A stretch of 64,000 bases of DNA, taken from the NCBI RefSeq assembly GCF_025273675.1, contig NZ_CP045809.1:3286001-3350000 (forward strand), given 5' to 3'. Source of the DNA: Gordonia pseudamarae (lineage in GTDB: Bacteria > Actinomycetota > Actinomycetes > Mycobacteriales > Mycobacteriaceae). Every line of letters starts with the position of its first letter. Within the stretch, counting starts at the first letter, position 1. The position numbers and the translations under genes are program-made. The notes under the pieces were generated by a model, which was given only the letters and a program-made list of their open reading frames with translations, searched no databases and was not told the DNA's origin. Shown here in pieces: positions 49,327 to 60,934 of this stretch.

Positions 49327-50048
49327 CGGCCGGCTCCCGTCCCGGGCACCTTGTCGGCGCGGGCCGCCACGTCGCCCACCGTGAACCGGTATCCCGCACC
49401 CCATTCGGTGAGCAGGTAACGCGGAAAGCGCGGTTCGGGCTCGATCTTCTCGCGCAATCGCCGCACATGCACCGTCACCGTCGACGCCTCCCCGAATGTC
49501 CAGCCCCACACCTCGCGGAGAATGTCGTCGCGGGTGAGCACCTCATCGGGATGGCGCATCAGGAACAGCAACAATTCATACTCGCGGGTGGTGAGTTCAA
49601 TCGCCGTGTTGTGCAGGAATGCGATCCGTCGGGCCGGGTCGATGCGGAACGGTCCCAGTTCCATCGGCACCAGTGGACTCTTCTGCCCACGCCGCAGCAG
49701 GGTTTCGATGCGCAGGTGTAGTTCTCGCATCGAGAACGGTTTGACCAGATAGTCGTCGGCGCCGTGTTCGAGACCACTGATTCGTTGGGCCACCGAATCG
49801 AGAGCGGTCAGCATGATCACCATGACCTGCGGTGAGTGCTGCCGGATCTCGCCGCACAGCACGTCACCACCCACAATCGGCAGCATCCGGTCAAGAACCA
49901 CCACGTCAGGGGTGTGATCGGCGAGTTCGGTGCGGGCCCGGCCACCGTCGGCGACGGCGGTCACCGCGTAGCCCGCCGCACGCAGGTAGTCACCGACCGC
50001 GGTCCGCACCGCCGCATCGTCCTCCACGATCATCACCGTCGCCGTCAC
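49323..50048 (-). CDS. OmpR/PhoB-type response regulator
   Basis: This 241-residue regulator has a receiver domain (VMIVEDDAAVRTAV; phospho-Asp in VVVLDRMLPIVGG; Lys in DDYLVKPFSMREL). A winged-helix DNA-binding domain follows (ELTTREYELLLFLMRHP and TVTVHVRRLREKIE). GTG 50048 is chosen because TATCGT lies exactly 7 nt upstream (leaderless type). It is the first gene of the two-gene operon with the kinase and diverges from the DM13 lipoprotein. Confidence 0.92.
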   Translation of the reverse strand: MTATVMIVEDDAAVRTAVGDYLRAAGYAVTAVADGGRARTELADHTPDVVVLDRMLPIVGGDVLCGEIRQHSPQVMVIMLTALDSVAQRISGLEHGADDYLVKPFSMRELHLRIETLLRRGQKSPLVPMELGPFRIDPARRIAFLHNTAIELTTREYELLLFLMRHPDEVLTRDDILREVWGWTFGEASTVTVHVRRLREKIEPEPRFPRYLLTEWGAGYRFTVGDVAARADKVPGTGAGR

Positions 50049-50170
50049 GATGATGACGATAGTCGCCCGCACAGCCGGTGCGGCCACTTCTTACGGAGCT
50101 GAAATGTTTGACCCGATCGGCGTTGTGTGCGGTTACGTTCGGTGCCGTGGCGCACGTGCCACCTGAAGCA

Positions 50171-50206
50171 TTTCCAGCGACTGAAAGTATTTCCAGCAAC
50201 CGAAAG
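50171..50206 (+). promoter_or_regulatory. Direct repeats in front of the DM13 lipoprotein gene
   Basis: TTTCCAGCGACTGAAAG (50171-50187) and TTTCCAGCAACCGAAAG (50190-50206) are 17-bp direct repeats with two mismatches and a 19-bp period. OmpR-type regulators bind direct repeats, and one is encoded divergently 123 bp away. The second repeat also supplies the GAAAG ribosome-binding site. TTGACC at 50108-50113 may be a -35. Confidence 0.5.
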
Positions 50207-50215
50207 GTGAGAGCT

Positions 50216-50686
50216 ATGCGTACCAAGATCTATTCCGGAATCATCGGCGCGGGAATCATCGCCACCGCCCTGACATTGAGTGCTTGTGGCGATTCCGACG
50301 ATGATTCCATGCCCACCGCTTCGATGTCGGCGGCGGTGTCGATGGCACCCGAATCGTCGATGCCCATGTCGGCGCCGATGATGGCGTCGATGACCGGCAC
50401 ATTCTCCGGACTCGGCGGCAAGAGTGTGGCCGGTATGGCGACCATCGCCGACGGTATGCTCACACTGTCGGACTTCCGGACCGACGAGGGGCCCGATCTG
50501 CATGTGTATCTGACCAACGGCACCGACGAGGCCGCGGTGATGGCGGGCAAGCACATCAGCGCCATCGATCTGATGAAGAACTCGCAGACCTTCTCCCTCG
50601 ACGGAATCGACACCGGCATGTACCACAACGTCGTCATCCATTGCGACAAAGCAAAAGTGGTATTCGGCGCCGCGATGCTGAGCTGA
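50216..50686 (+). CDS. DM13-domain lipoprotein
   Basis: This 156-residue protein has a lipoprotein signal with lipobox TLSACG (Cys near residue 23) and a Met/Ser-rich linker (SMPMSAPMMASM). A DM13 domain follows (VAGMATIADGMLTLSDF; GPDLHVYLTNG; a cysteine in VVIHCDKAKVVFG). DM13 domains are proposed electron-transfer modules. The Met-rich stretch could bind copper, which is inference only. ATG 50216 follows GAAAGGTGAG. The next gene starts 5 bp after its stop. Confidence 0.82.
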   Translation: MRTKIYSGIIGAGIIATALTLSACGDSDDDSMPTASMSAAVSMAPESSMPMSAPMMASMTGTFSGLGGKSVAGMATIADGMLTLSDFRTDEGPDLHVYLTNGTDEAAVMAGKHISAIDLMKNSQTFSLDGIDTGMYHNVVIHCDKAKVVFGAAMLS

Positions 50687-50691
50687 TCGCG

Positions 50692-51183
50692 ATGACTACC
50701 GCGACGACGGTGGTCCCCGGTTCGGCCGATGGCACCTCCCGGCGGCACGTCGCCGTGATCGTGTTGTCCGGAATCGTCGGTGTGACGCTCGGGGTGTTGT
50801 GGATCGGTGAGGGTTGGACCAAGTATCACGCCGGCTTCGGTGCCGCCGACATCCGTCTCGTCGCCGACAGCGCCGCCCAGAATTCACGGGTTCCCGGATT
50901 CTTCCAAGAATTCTGCACCCACATTCTCGGTCCGAATGCCGGACTGTTCGGCTTCGCGATGCCCGCTCTTGAAGTGGCTCTCGGTATCGGGTTCATCGCG
51001 GTCGTCGCGTCGCGGAAGTTCGCCGATCGACTGCCGACAACGATACTCGCGCGCATGGTAGGTGGTGGATCAGTCTTCACGCTCACGACTTATTGGCTGT
51101 CCGATCAGCTGATCTGGGAGTACCCGATCATGGTGTTGCTGTCGACGTTCCTGCTCGCCACGTCGTCGTCACGGCCGCGATAG
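50692..51183 (+). CDS. DoxX-like integral membrane protein
   Basis: This 163-residue protein has four hydrophobic helices: about 20-38, 85-103, 118-132 and 140-155 (IVLSGIVGVTLGVLWIGEGW; LFGFAMPALEVALGIGFIAV). The pattern GEGWTKY...LEVALG is DoxX/DoxD-like, a family linked to quinone or thiosulfate redox. It is 5 bp downstream of the DM13 lipoprotein, so the two probably form one envelope redox unit under the adjacent two-component system. Confidence 0.78.
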   Translation: MTTATTVVPGSADGTSRRHVAVIVLSGIVGVTLGVLWIGEGWTKYHAGFGAADIRLVADSAAQNSRVPGFFQEFCTHILGPNAGLFGFAMPALEVALGIGFIAVVASRKFADRLPTTILARMVGGGSVFTLTTYWLSDQLIWEYPIMVLLSTFLLATSSSRPR

Positions 51184-51220
51184 GCGACGGCGAACCACTG
51201 CGAGTGGACGGCGAACCACC

Positions 51221-51258
51221 GGGAGTGTAGGTGCCACGGGGATGACACCTACACTCCC
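51221..51258. terminator. Hairpin between the DoxX-like gene and ligA
   Basis: A 13-bp perfect stem (51221-51233 with 51246-51258) with a 12-nt loop lies between convergent genes. Just before it GACGGCGAACCAC is repeated twice. Confidence 0.65.
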
Positions 51259-51267
51259 ATGTGCGTG

Positions 51268-53451
<2,184 letters not shown>

Positions 53452-53606
53452 TCAGCCGTCATCCTGGGCGAGATTCGCACGCGGGGTGATGGCGCTGTAT
53501 TCGCAGCCGTACGCGCCACGCTTCCACGGGGCAAGGGCGAGCCTCAGTGCAAGGAACACCGGTCGTGACCGTACGGGTCCTCCGGTGGGTCTTGTGCCGG
53601 GAAAAC

Positions 53607-54593
53607 CTAGGAGAACTCCGGGATCACCTTGTCGGCGAACAGTCGCGCCCCCGTCTGGTCATAGGCCAGATCGACGAAGTTGGTGATGGTGTAGTCCAGC
53701 CCGAGGTCACGGACGGTACCCAGCTTTTCGACGATCTGCTCGGGTGTGCCCACCAGATGGCCGGAGCGGAACGTCGTGTTGTAGCGTTCGGCCGGTTCGC
53801 CGGGAACCAGCTTGCTGTAGTGGGCCTGAATCCAGTCGAGTTTGTCTGCGACGTCCTTGTCGGTCTCGCCGATGACCACGTTGTAGTTCGCCGAGCGGGT
53901 GATCTCGGCAAAATCGCGGCCGAGCTCTTTGGCATGCTGCTCGAGAATCGCCGACTTACGGGCAAAACCCTCGGGAGTGCCGTCGAAGTTGGTGTACTGC
54001 GCGTACTTCGCGGCGATCCGCAGCGTCTTGCGCTCCCCGCCACCGGCTATCCACAGCGGGATCCCGTTGTCCTGCAGCGGCAGTGGTTGCACGATCGCAC
54101 CGTCGACCTGATAGGTCGCGCCGTCGAGGGTGACGTTGCCCTCGCGCCAGGCCTGGACGAAGATGCGCACGCCCTCGTCGAGGGCGCGCAGCCGTTCACC
54201 GGCACCGGGGAATCCGTATCCGTAGGCCAGCCATTCATGTTCGTACCAGCCCGCACCGATTCCCATCTCGACGCGCCCACCGGAGACATGGTCGACGGTG
54301 GTGGCGACCTTGGCCAGATAGACGGGGTTGCGATAGGCGATGCAAGTACACATCTGCCCGAGCCGGATCCGGTCCGTCGATGCGGCGAAGGCCGACATCA
54401 GTGTCCAGGCTTCGTGTGTCGCCTCCTGTGTCGGGGCGGGCACGGTGTGGAAGTGGTCGTACACCCAGAGCGATGTCCACGGTCCTGCGTCGGCATCCTG
54501 CGCGAGACGTTTGATCAGCGGCCACTGGTGGGCGGGTTCGACACCGACCAGGTCCAGGCGCCAGCCCTGCGGGATGAAGATTCCGAAGTCCAT
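53607..54593 (-). CDS. LLM-class (F420-dependent type) oxidoreductase
   Basis: This 328-residue luciferase-like monooxygenase fold protein has MDFGIFIPQG, WVYDHFHTVP, DRIRLGQMCTC, VATTVDHVSGGRVEMGIGAGW and a C-terminal segment GTPEQIVEKLG. Members in this order mostly use F420 and act as dehydrogenases or reductases. The substrate cannot be told. ATG 54593 has TAGGTT exactly 7 nt upstream. It is upstream of ligA on the same strand, with 197 bp between that hold nothing recognisable. Confidence 0.9.
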   Translation of the reverse strand: MDFGIFIPQGWRLDLVGVEPAHQWPLIKRLAQDADAGPWTSLWVYDHFHTVPAPTQEATHEAWTLMSAFAASTDRIRLGQMCTCIAYRNPVYLAKVATTVDHVSGGRVEMGIGAGWYEHEWLAYGYGFPGAGERLRALDEGVRIFVQAWREGNVTLDGATYQVDGAIVQPLPLQDNGIPLWIAGGGERKTLRIAAKYAQYTNFDGTPEGFARKSAILEQHAKELGRDFAEITRSANYNVVIGETDKDVADKLDWIQAHYSKLVPGEPAERYNTTFRSGHLVGTPEQIVEKLGTVRDLGLDYTITNFVDLAYDQTGARLFADKVIPEFS

Positions 54594-54698
54594 GCGCACC
54601 AACCTAGTGTTACCGCGCCGGCGCGGGTACCGATGACCATGACCGGCCGCGCATCGGCGAAGGTGGCGGGCCCGACAAGGTTATCGACCACCGCGCGC

Positions 54699-54863
54699 TT
54701 AACTCGGCGCAGGGTTGGCCGCACTGATCACGATCCCCGTGTCGACTATGAACGCTGTGTCGATCATGGACCCGGTGTCGAGGTCGCCAAACCTTTCCCG
54801 CGGCGTGGCGCCGGGTTGTTTCCGGGCGAACACCCCGCGCTCGATCAGTGCCCCGAAGGACAT
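54699..54863 (-). CDS. Possible small protein (54 residues)
   Basis: This small frame, starting MSFGALIERGVFARKQPGA, has a good ribosome-binding site (GGAAGGGAG, 8 nt before the ATG) and actinobacterial codon use (mostly G/C third positions). It lies in the 376-bp gap between the divergent LLM and YjbR genes. I recognise no family. It contains no signal peptide or clear helix. It may also be chance. Confidence 0.35.
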   Translation of the reverse strand: MSFGALIERGVFARKQPGATPRERFGDLDTGSMIDTAFIVDTGIVISAANPAPS

Positions 54864-54969
54864 CGTCGCGACTCCCTTCCCGATACCCGGACGCTCCTGA
54901 GCGACCCGGCCGGCGAACGAGGAGATCAAATCTCGGCCGTCCCGTCCTTCTCCGCCTACGCTGAGATCC

Positions 54970-55356
54970 ATGCCGCATCCGATCATGTTCAGCGACGACG
55001 ACCCCTACCTGGCCGAGGTTCGCGCGATCGCGCTGGCGCTGCCCGATGCGGTCGAGGCCGTCGCGCACGGGCGCCCGACATTCCGCTGCGGAAAGATGTT
55101 CGGCAACTACGGCGGATCGGTGAAGGGCGGTGTGCGGCACGAGCAGTCGCTGCTGTTCATCCCCGACCCCGTCGAGCGTGCGGCCCTCATCGGCGACCGG
55201 CGTTTCTACGTGCCCGCCTACTTCGGGCCGGCCGGCTGGCTCGGCATTCTGCTCGACGACGACACCGACTGGACCGAGGTGACCGAACTGCTCGACGCCA
55301 GCTATCGGCAGGTGGCCCCGAAACGGTCGGTCGCGAAACTCGATGAGGCTGGGTGA
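54970..55356 (+). CDS. MmcQ/YjbR-like protein
   Basis: This 128-residue protein is of the MmcQ/YjbR (DUF419) family. ALALPDAVEAVAHGRPTFRCG and GKMFGNYGGS fit the family, as does a C-terminal WTEVTELLDASYRQVAPKR. The family has a CyaY-like fold and is annotated as DNA-binding without proof. ATG 54970 has TACGCT exactly 7 nt upstream (leaderless type). Confidence 0.85.
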   Translation: MPHPIMFSDDDPYLAEVRAIALALPDAVEAVAHGRPTFRCGKMFGNYGGSVKGGVRHEQSLLFIPDPVERAALIGDRRFYVPAYFGPAGWLGILLDDDTDWTEVTELLDASYRQVAPKRSVAKLDEAG

Positions 55357-55360
55357 ACGT

Positions 55361-55729
55361 TCAGAGCGGTGGCAGGTGCCGGCTGCGGCCCGGTTCGCGG
55401 CGCTGCCGGCGCTCTCCCGCCGTCGCGCCCGGGTCGCGATGGCGGTCACTGTCCAGCGGCGGCAGCTCGGTCCTGCGGGTGATGTCCGCCGGGTTGCGCA
55501 GGGGTTCGAGTCTGGGCACCTCGTAGGAGGTGGTCTGATACGGCGACCACGCGGGCCGTTCCGGGGGACCCGGCTGTTCGTGGCTGGTCGCCCGGCGCGG
55601 AAGCCACTGGCGGGCCGCCTCCTCCACGAGGGCGCGCAACATGTCGCCGAGCGGCGCGTTGTCCTTCGGTTCGGTCGCCTCGGACCGCACCGGGCGCCAC
55701 CGATCTCGCGAATGCGTTTCAGCATCCAT
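55361..55729 (-). CDS. Hypothetical protein (122 residues, Arg/Pro-rich)
   Basis: This short protein begins MDAETHSRDRWRPV. One possible helix, LGDMLRALVEEAARQWLP, is followed by an Arg/Pro-rich, probably disordered tail. No family is recognised. ATG 55729 follows AGGGGGTG. It converges on the YjbR gene with 4 bp between. The 253 bp upstream hold a palindrome (55893-55915) but no gene. Confidence 0.5.
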   Translation of the reverse strand: MDAETHSRDRWRPVRSEATEPKDNAPLGDMLRALVEEAARQWLPRRATSHEQPGPPERPAWSPYQTTSYEVPRLEPLRNPADITRRTELPPLDSDRHRDPGATAGERRQRREPGRSRHLPPL

Positions 55730-55892
55730 GAAACACCCCCTGGCGTTCGCGTGACTGTTCTACCCCGCCCGCGACGTCGGTGGCTTCTCGACGACGCGGG
55801 TGGCGCAAGTCTACCGACCCCGATACCGGACCGGAAATACCCGGGTGAGGGTGTTCACACAGCGGAAACCCACTGAGCCGGAACACTGTTCA

Positions 55893-55915
55893 ATTGCACA
55901 AAGTTTCTGTGCAAT
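55893..55915. promoter_or_regulatory. Operator-like palindrome
   Basis: ATTGCACA and TGTGCAAT (8 bp each) flank 7 bp, in an AT-richer stretch between the metE-like stop and the hypothetical gene at 55.4-55.7 kb. The shape is that of a dimeric repressor site. It could also act as a weak terminator for the upstream operon. Confidence 0.4.
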
Positions 55916-55982
55916 GACGCGGGCGCGGCGGGCGCCCCCATCGCTATAACGAGGTGCAGTCCACTGTCGGCTAGATGTACAG

Positions 55983-57014
55983 CTAGAGCGCGTCGAAGTC
56001 GGTCAGCAACTCCCCCGCCTTCGCCGCGATCGACGCCGCCGACCTCGCCCACCCCGCGCCGGCCCCGGCGAGCCCGCAGGTCGGTGTGATGACGACGTTG
56101 TCGCGCAGTACCGACCGGTTCAGCCCGATACGGTCGATGATCCGCGCCGCAGCCGACGCGACCAGCTCGGCGCGGGACGTATCGTTTCCCGCGCTCGCCG
56201 GTGCCGTCGTGGACACGAGCCCGGCCATCAGGACCCCACCCCCGTCGATCAGCGCACCGGCACCGTCGAGATCGATGCTCGAACCGTCGGTCCACGACGA
56301 CACATCGCAGGACAGCGCCACCCCGGGCAGGAGTCGGATCAGGTCCCACCGCGGCCCACCGCAGTCGTGCAGGATCAGCGGCCGACCCACTCCGGCGACC
56401 AGTTCCCCGAGCGCGTCGGCCACCTCGGCGACCGGAATCGCCGCGATCGTGTCGAAACGCGTCAGCGGCCGGACGGTCCCGTCGATCACCGACCCGATCG
56501 ACGGCTCGTCGAGTTGCACGACGACCCGCGCACCGAGCCTGCGTTCGGTCTCGGCGGCAAGTACGCCGATGCCCTCGGTGGCCGAGGCGATCACATCCGA
56601 CCACGCACCCTTGTCACGAAGGATCTTGTGCCCGTTGGCAAGTTCGGCCGATGCGGCGAAGGTGAACGGCCCGCACACCTGAATCTTGAACGGCCGCCCG
56701 GTTCCGATGAAACCCGCCGCATCCCAGAGCTCTTCGACGGCGTCGAGATCGGCGGACAGGAAATCGGCCGCCCGCCTGGCCACCGCCGAACGCCGACCCG
56801 ACAGCCGGTACCCCCACGCGCCCGCATCCATCGGCATGTCCACCAGGATCGTTGCCATCCGGCCGACCATGTCCGCCCCCATACCCCGGGCGGGCAGCTC
56901 GACCAGGTGGGCAAAGTCCAGCTCACCGTTGATGATCGCGGCGGACTCCCGCGGATCGGTGCCGGGCATCGACCCGATACCCGTACCCACCGCGGTGGGT
57001 ATGGAGCCCGTCAC
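55983..57014 (-). CDS. MetE-like (cobalamin-independent methionine synthase family) protein
   Basis: This 343-residue protein resembles the C-terminal barrel of Met[45 protein letters not shown] and [13 protein letters not shown] carry the usual zinc ligands (His, Cys, Cys). At half the length of MetE it is the short paralogue found beside ligA/mnmA in mycobacteria (Rv3015c), of unproven activity. GTG 57014 overlaps the mnmA stop by 4 nt, so it is the third gene of an iscS-mnmA operon. Confidence 0.88.
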   Translation of the reverse strand: MTGSIPTAVGTGIGSMPGTDPRESAAIINGELDFAHLVELPARGMGADMVGRMATILVDMPMDAGAWGYRLSGRRSAVARRAADFLSADLDAVEELWDAAGFIGTGRPFKIQVCGPFTFAASAELANGHKILRDKGAWSDVIASATEGIGVLAAETERRLGARVVVQLDEPSIGSVIDGTVRPLTRFDTIAAIPVAEVADALGELVAGVGRPLILHDCGGPRWDLIRLLPGVALSCDVSSWTDGSSIDLDGAGALIDGGGVLMAGLVSTTAPASAGNDTSRAELVASAAARIIDRIGLNRSVLRDNVVITPTCGLAGAGAGWARSAASIAAKAGELLTDFDAL

Positions 57015-58117
57015 ACCCTGGCCAGGGATGACGTGCCGATGATACGGCCCGAACCGATCACGAGGTCGCCGTCGGTCTCGTCCGGCAGGTACAGAACCGC
57101 CGCCTGCCCGCGGGCGACGCCGGTCAGCGGCTGCGCGAGTTCGATGTCGATGCCGGCATCACCGTCGCGGATCACCGGGATCGCCCTGGCGGGTGCGAGA
57201 CCGCCGTGGGCGCGCACCTGTACGACGCAGTCGACGGGACCGTCGGGAACCTGGCCCGACGTCCACACCGCGCGCCCGGCCTCGATCGTCCACACCTGCA
57301 GATGTTCGGCGGATCCGACGGTGACGGTGCCCGACTCGGGGTCGATGTCGGTGACGTAACGGGGCTTGCCGTCGACGGCCGGCGCCTCGACGCCCAAGCC
57401 CTTGCGCTGGCCGATCGTGAACCCGTGCACGCCTTCGTGTTCGGCCAGGCGCTCGCCCGAGTCGGCGTCGACGACGGCACCGGGCCGGATGCCGATGCGC
57501 GCGCCCAGGAAGGCGCGGGTGTCTCCGGTGGGGATGAAGCAGATGTCGTGGGAATCGGGCTTGTCGGCCACCGACAGACCGCGGCGCGCCGCCTCCTCGC
57601 GAATCTGCGGTTTGGGGGTGTCGCCGCACGGGAACATCGCCCGGCTCAGCTGCGCGTGATCGAGCACCGCGAGCACGTACGACTGGTCCTTGTCGTCGTC
57701 GACGGCCCGGCGCAGCTCACCGCCGGAGAGCCGGGCGTAGTGACCGGTGGCCAGCGCGTCGAAGCCAAGCGCGATGGCCTTGTCGGCCAGCGCCGCGAAC
57801 TTGATCTTCTCGTTGCAGGTCAGGCACGGATTGGGGGTTTGCCCCTCAGCGTAGGCCTCGACGAACTCGTCGATCACGTCCTCTTTGAAGCGGTCGGCGA
57901 AGTCCCACACGTAGAACGGGATACCCAGCACATCGGCCGCGCGCCGGGCGTCGTCGGCATCCTCGCGCGAGCAGCACCCGCGCGATCCGGTGCGCAGCGC
58001 ACCCGGCGCCGTCGACAACGCCAGATGCACGCCGACCACGTCGTGCCCGGCCTCTACCGCACGCGCCGCGGCCACCGCCGAATCGACGCCGCCGCTCATC
58101 GCCGCAAGAACTCTCAC
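57011..58117 (-). CDS. mnmA: tRNA 2-thiouridylase
   Basis: MnmA (368 residues) thiolates U34 of tRNA-Glu, -Gln and -Lys. The PP-loop is [15 protein letters not shown]. The catalytic cysteines are in [12 protein letters not shown] and [12 protein letters not shown] 58117 overlaps the iscS stop (GTGA), coupling the sulfur donor to the acceptor. A 72-residue upstream extension of the frame lies inside iscS and is discarded. Confidence 0.95.
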   Translation of the reverse strand: MRVLAAMSGGVDSAVAAARAVEAGHDVVGVHLALSTAPGALRTGSRGCCSREDADDARRAADVLGIPFYVWDFADRFKEDVIDEFVEAYAEGQTPNPCLTCNEKIKFAALADKAIALGFDALATGHYARLSGGELRRAVDDDKDQSYVLAVLDHAQLSRAMFPCGDTPKPQIREEAARRGLSVADKPDSHDICFIPTGDTRAFLGARIGIRPGAVVDADSGERLAEHEGVHGFTIGQRKGLGVEAPAVDGKPRYVTDIDPESGTVTVGSAEHLQVWTIEAGRAVWTSGQVPDGPVDCVVQVRAHGGLAPARAIPVIRDGDAGIDIELAQPLTGVARGQAAVLYLPDETDGDLVIGSGRIIGTSSLARV

Positions 58118-59319
58118 CGGATACCTCCACGAACCGAAACCAACCCGGCGGTGCGCGCCCGGTCCACCACGTCGCCGATCGCCTCGGCCACCGCGTCGAC
58201 GTCGGCGTCCGTGCTGGTGGCGCCGAACGAGAAACGCAGCGAGCCGCGGGCGTGCGCCACGTCGAAACCCATCGCGAGCAGCACATGGCTGGCCCGTGCC
58301 ACCCCGGCGGTGCACGCCGACCCGGTGGAACATTCGATGCCGTTGGCATCGAGCAGCATCAACAATGAGTCGCCTTCGCAGTCGCCGAACGTGACATGTG
58401 CGTTGCCCGGCAGCCGCAGGTCGCCGACGGGCCCGTTGAGGCTCGCGCCGGGAACCTCGAGCAGCACATCGACCAGTCGGTCGCGCAGCCGGGTGATCCG
58501 CGCTGCCGTGGCCGCCATCGACCCGGTGGCGCTGTGCAGGGCCGTGGCCATGCCGACGGCACCGGCCACGTCCTGCGTGCCCGAGCGGATGTCACGTTCG
58601 TGGCCACCGCCGTGCAGCAGCGGCACGCACGCCACGTCCCGGCGCAGCAGCAACGCACCGGTCCCCTGGGGCCCGCCGAACTTGTGCGCGGCCAGGCTCA
58701 GCGCCGACAACCCCGACGCGGCGAAGTCGACCGGGATGTGGCCCACCGCCTGGATCGCGTCCGAATGCACCGGCACGCCGAACTCCGCGCCGAGCGCGGC
58801 GAGGTCGGCGACCGGCTGGATCGCACCGACCTCGTTGTTGGCCCACATCACCGAGATCAGCGCCGTGCGTCCGGCGTGTTCGGCCAGCGCGCCGCGAAGG
58901 TCGTCGACCGAGACGATGCCGGTGCTGTCGACAGGGAGCACCACCAGTTCGGCGTCCTCGTCGTCGGCGAGCCACTGCGCCGGATCGAGGATCGCGTGAT
59001 GCTCCACCGCGGACACGATGATCCGGCGACGCTCGGGGTTCTCCGCCCGGCGGGCCCGATAGATGCCCTTGATCGCCAGATTGTCCGACTCCGTGCCGCC
59101 GCCGGTGAAGATGACCTCCGACGGCCGCGCACCCAATGCCCCGGCGATGGTTTCGCGGGATTCTTCGAGCCTGCGCCGCGCCCGGCGCCCCGAACCGTGC
59201 AGCGACGAGGCGTTGCCGGGATGGGCGTGGACGGCCGTCATCGCCTCGACGGCTTCGGGAAGCATCACGGTCGATGCGGCGTGATCGAGGTAGACGGGGG
59301 GCCGGGACGGTGTGGACAT
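58114..59319 (-). CDS. iscS: Cysteine desulfurase
   Basis: IscS/NifS-type enzyme (401 residues) that supplies sulfane sulfur. [16 protein letters not shown] starts it, [11 protein letters not shown] holds the PLP-stacking histidine, [11 protein letters not shown] the PLP lysine and [11 protein letters not shown] the active cysteine. It is translationally coupled to mnmA, so its main role here is likely tRNA thiolation. ATG 59319 is chosen over an upstream extension of 30 residues. Confidence 0.94.
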   Translation of the reverse strand: MSTPSRPPVYLDHAASTVMLPEAVEAMTAVHAHPGNASSLHGSGRRARRRLEESRETIAGALGARPSEVIFTGGGTESDNLAIKGIYRARRAENPERRRIIVSAVEHHAILDPAQWLADDEDAELVVLPVDSTGIVSVDDLRGALAEHAGRTALISVMWANNEVGAIQPVADLAALGAEFGVPVHSDAIQAVGHIPVDFAASGLSALSLAAHKFGGPQGTGALLLRRDVACVPLLHGGGHERDIRSGTQDVAGAVGMATALHSATGSMAATAARITRLRDRLVDVLLEVPGASLNGPVGDLRLPGNAHVTFGDCEGDSLLMLLDANGIECSTGSACTAGVARASHVLLAMGFDVAHARGSLRFSFGATSTDADVDAVAEAIGDVVDRARTAGLVSVRGGIR

Positions 59320-59419
59320 GTCGCTGCCAAGGATAAACGTGCGGGCAGCCGGGACAAATTCCCGTGCACACCGGACCCGGCCCGGGCCCGCCGAACACCG
59401 CCGCGGCACACTCCCCCGT

Positions 59420-60820
59420 TCACCGCACGACCTGGCCTGTGTGCAGGACGCCCCGGGGGTCCAGACGGGCCGCGAGGGCGGCGAGCCAGGCGTAGGTGTC
59501 CTCGTCGTAGCAGGTGCGGATCACCGCCGGATCGGCCGAGGCGTTGAAGTTGGCCAGGCTGGTGCCGGTGCTCCACGGCCGCACAGCCGCCAGCAGGTGC
59601 GCTGTGGTGGAGGACACCGGCTCGACGCCGTCGGCGGAGCCGTGATCCGGGCCGGGCGGCGGGGCGAGTACCCCGACCGCGTGCAGGTTGAACGCGGCAT
59701 CACGGTGACCGAACGCACTGCGCACCTTCTGTTCGTCGGCGAACGCACCACCGAGCTGACGCAACTCGACAACGATCAGCTGCGACGCCGATCGCGGCCC
59801 GGCGGCGCCGACGATCGCGTCGATCGTCCCGTCGGACACATCGCGCAGCAAGGTGGTGCCCTCGTGTACGGGCATGGGGACGGCCGGATCGGCGTGGATC
59901 GCACCGATCGCGGCGTACGGGAGCGGACCGATCGCGTCGAGCAACGGGGTCGCCGCCGCCCTCATCGGCGCCAGCAGGCGCTGGGCGGCGCCATGATCAC
60001 CGACGGCGGCGAACCGCACCGCGACGGTGAGCCTGCCGGCCAACGCGGGCGGCACACCCGGCATCTCGGGCAGGCGCATCAGTGCCACCGAGGTGCCGGC
60101 CTCCCGAGGCAGGTCCGCCGCCCAGTCCCGCCAGGCACGCAGCAGTCCGGATGCCTCGGCGCCGTCGAAATAGACCGCACCGCCGTAGATCTCGGAGATC
60201 GGCAGTAGGTCGACGACAACCTCGGTGATGATCCCGAGCGTCGCCTTGCCGCCACGCAGACCCCAGAACAGTTCGGGGTTGACCTCGGCGGACGCGTCCG
60301 TGACGGTCCCGTCGCCGGTCACCACCCGCACCGACCGCACGTACCCGGCCGACGATCCGAGCGACCGCACCAGCGGGCCGATCCCGCCGCCGGTAAGAAA
60401 TCCGACGACACCCACCGTCGTCGAGGACCCGCACACCAGAGCCAGTCCGTGGGGCGCGGCGGCATCGAGCACGGTCTGCACCCGTACGCCCGCGCCGATC
60501 CGCGCGGTCCTGGTGGACGGGTCGATCTCGCACACGTCCAGGGCTGCGGTGCGCACCAGGACAGTGTCGGGACCGACCTCGACGCCGCCGTGCCCGGTGG
60601 CGAACACCGCCACGCGCAGCCCCGCGTCACCGGCGAACCGGATGACGGCCGCGATGTCGTCGGTGTCGGCGACATCGACGACCGCACACGGGGTGCGTGT
60701 GACCGCGAGGTTGAAACCGGTCGTGGCGTATCCCGCGTCGCCGGGACCGTGGACGGCGCCGCCAACGACCGCGCGCAGCGCCGTCAGATCGGGTCGGACG
60801 GTGATCGGGCCGATGGTCAT
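59420..60820 (-). CDS. FAD-linked oxidase (BBE type)
   Basis: This 466-residue protein has a PCMH-type FAD domain ([63 protein letters not shown]). A C-terminal berberine-bridge segment ([21 protein letters not shown]) ends it. The His in TGHGG and Cys in VCGSS are candidates for covalent FAD attachment. It would oxidise an alcohol or sugar-like substrate. ATG 60820 follows AAGGAG at 7 nt. It is divergent from a BTAD regulator, probably its controller. Confidence 0.9.
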   Translation of the reverse strand: MTIGPITVRPDLTALRAVVGGAVHGPGDAGYATTGFNLAVTRTPCAVVDVADTDDIAAVIRFAGDAGLRVAVFATGHGGVEVGPDTVLVRTAALDVCEIDPSTRTARIGAGVRVQTVLDAAAPHGLALVCGSSTTVGVVGFLTGGGIGPLVRSLGSSAGYVRSVRVVTGDGTVTDASAEVNPELFWGLRGGKATLGIITEVVVDLLPISEIYGGAVYFDGAEASGLLRAWRDWAADLPREAGTSVALMRLPEMPGVPPALAGRLTVAVRFAAVGDHGAAQRLLAPMRAAATPLLDAIGPLPYAAIGAIHADPAVPMPVHEGTTLLRDVSDGTIDAIVGAAGPRSASQLIVVELRQLGGAFADEQKVRSAFGHRDAAFNLHAVGVLAPPPGPDHGSADGVEPVSSTTAHLLAAVRPWSTGTSLANFNASADPAVIRTCYDEDTYAWLAALAARLDPRGVLHTGQVVR

Positions 60821-60870
60821 GTCAATCTCCTTCAAGGGGTCTGCGAACTGGTGACCACAGCGTCAGGCAG

Positions 60871-60889
60871 GACTCTTGAGAGACTCTTG
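60871..60889. promoter_or_regulatory. 11-bp-spaced direct repeats in the divergent promoter
   Basis: GACTCTTG occurs at 60871-60878 and 60882-60889, exactly 11 bp apart, with a partial third copy (GACTTG, 60895). SARP/BTAD regulators typically bind heptamer direct repeats with 11-bp spacing, and a BTAD regulator starts 46 bp away. Confidence 0.55.
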
Positions 60890-60934
60890 GCATCGACTTG
60901 GAAAGCCCGGATCTGCCTCTAAACTGTCTCTGTG

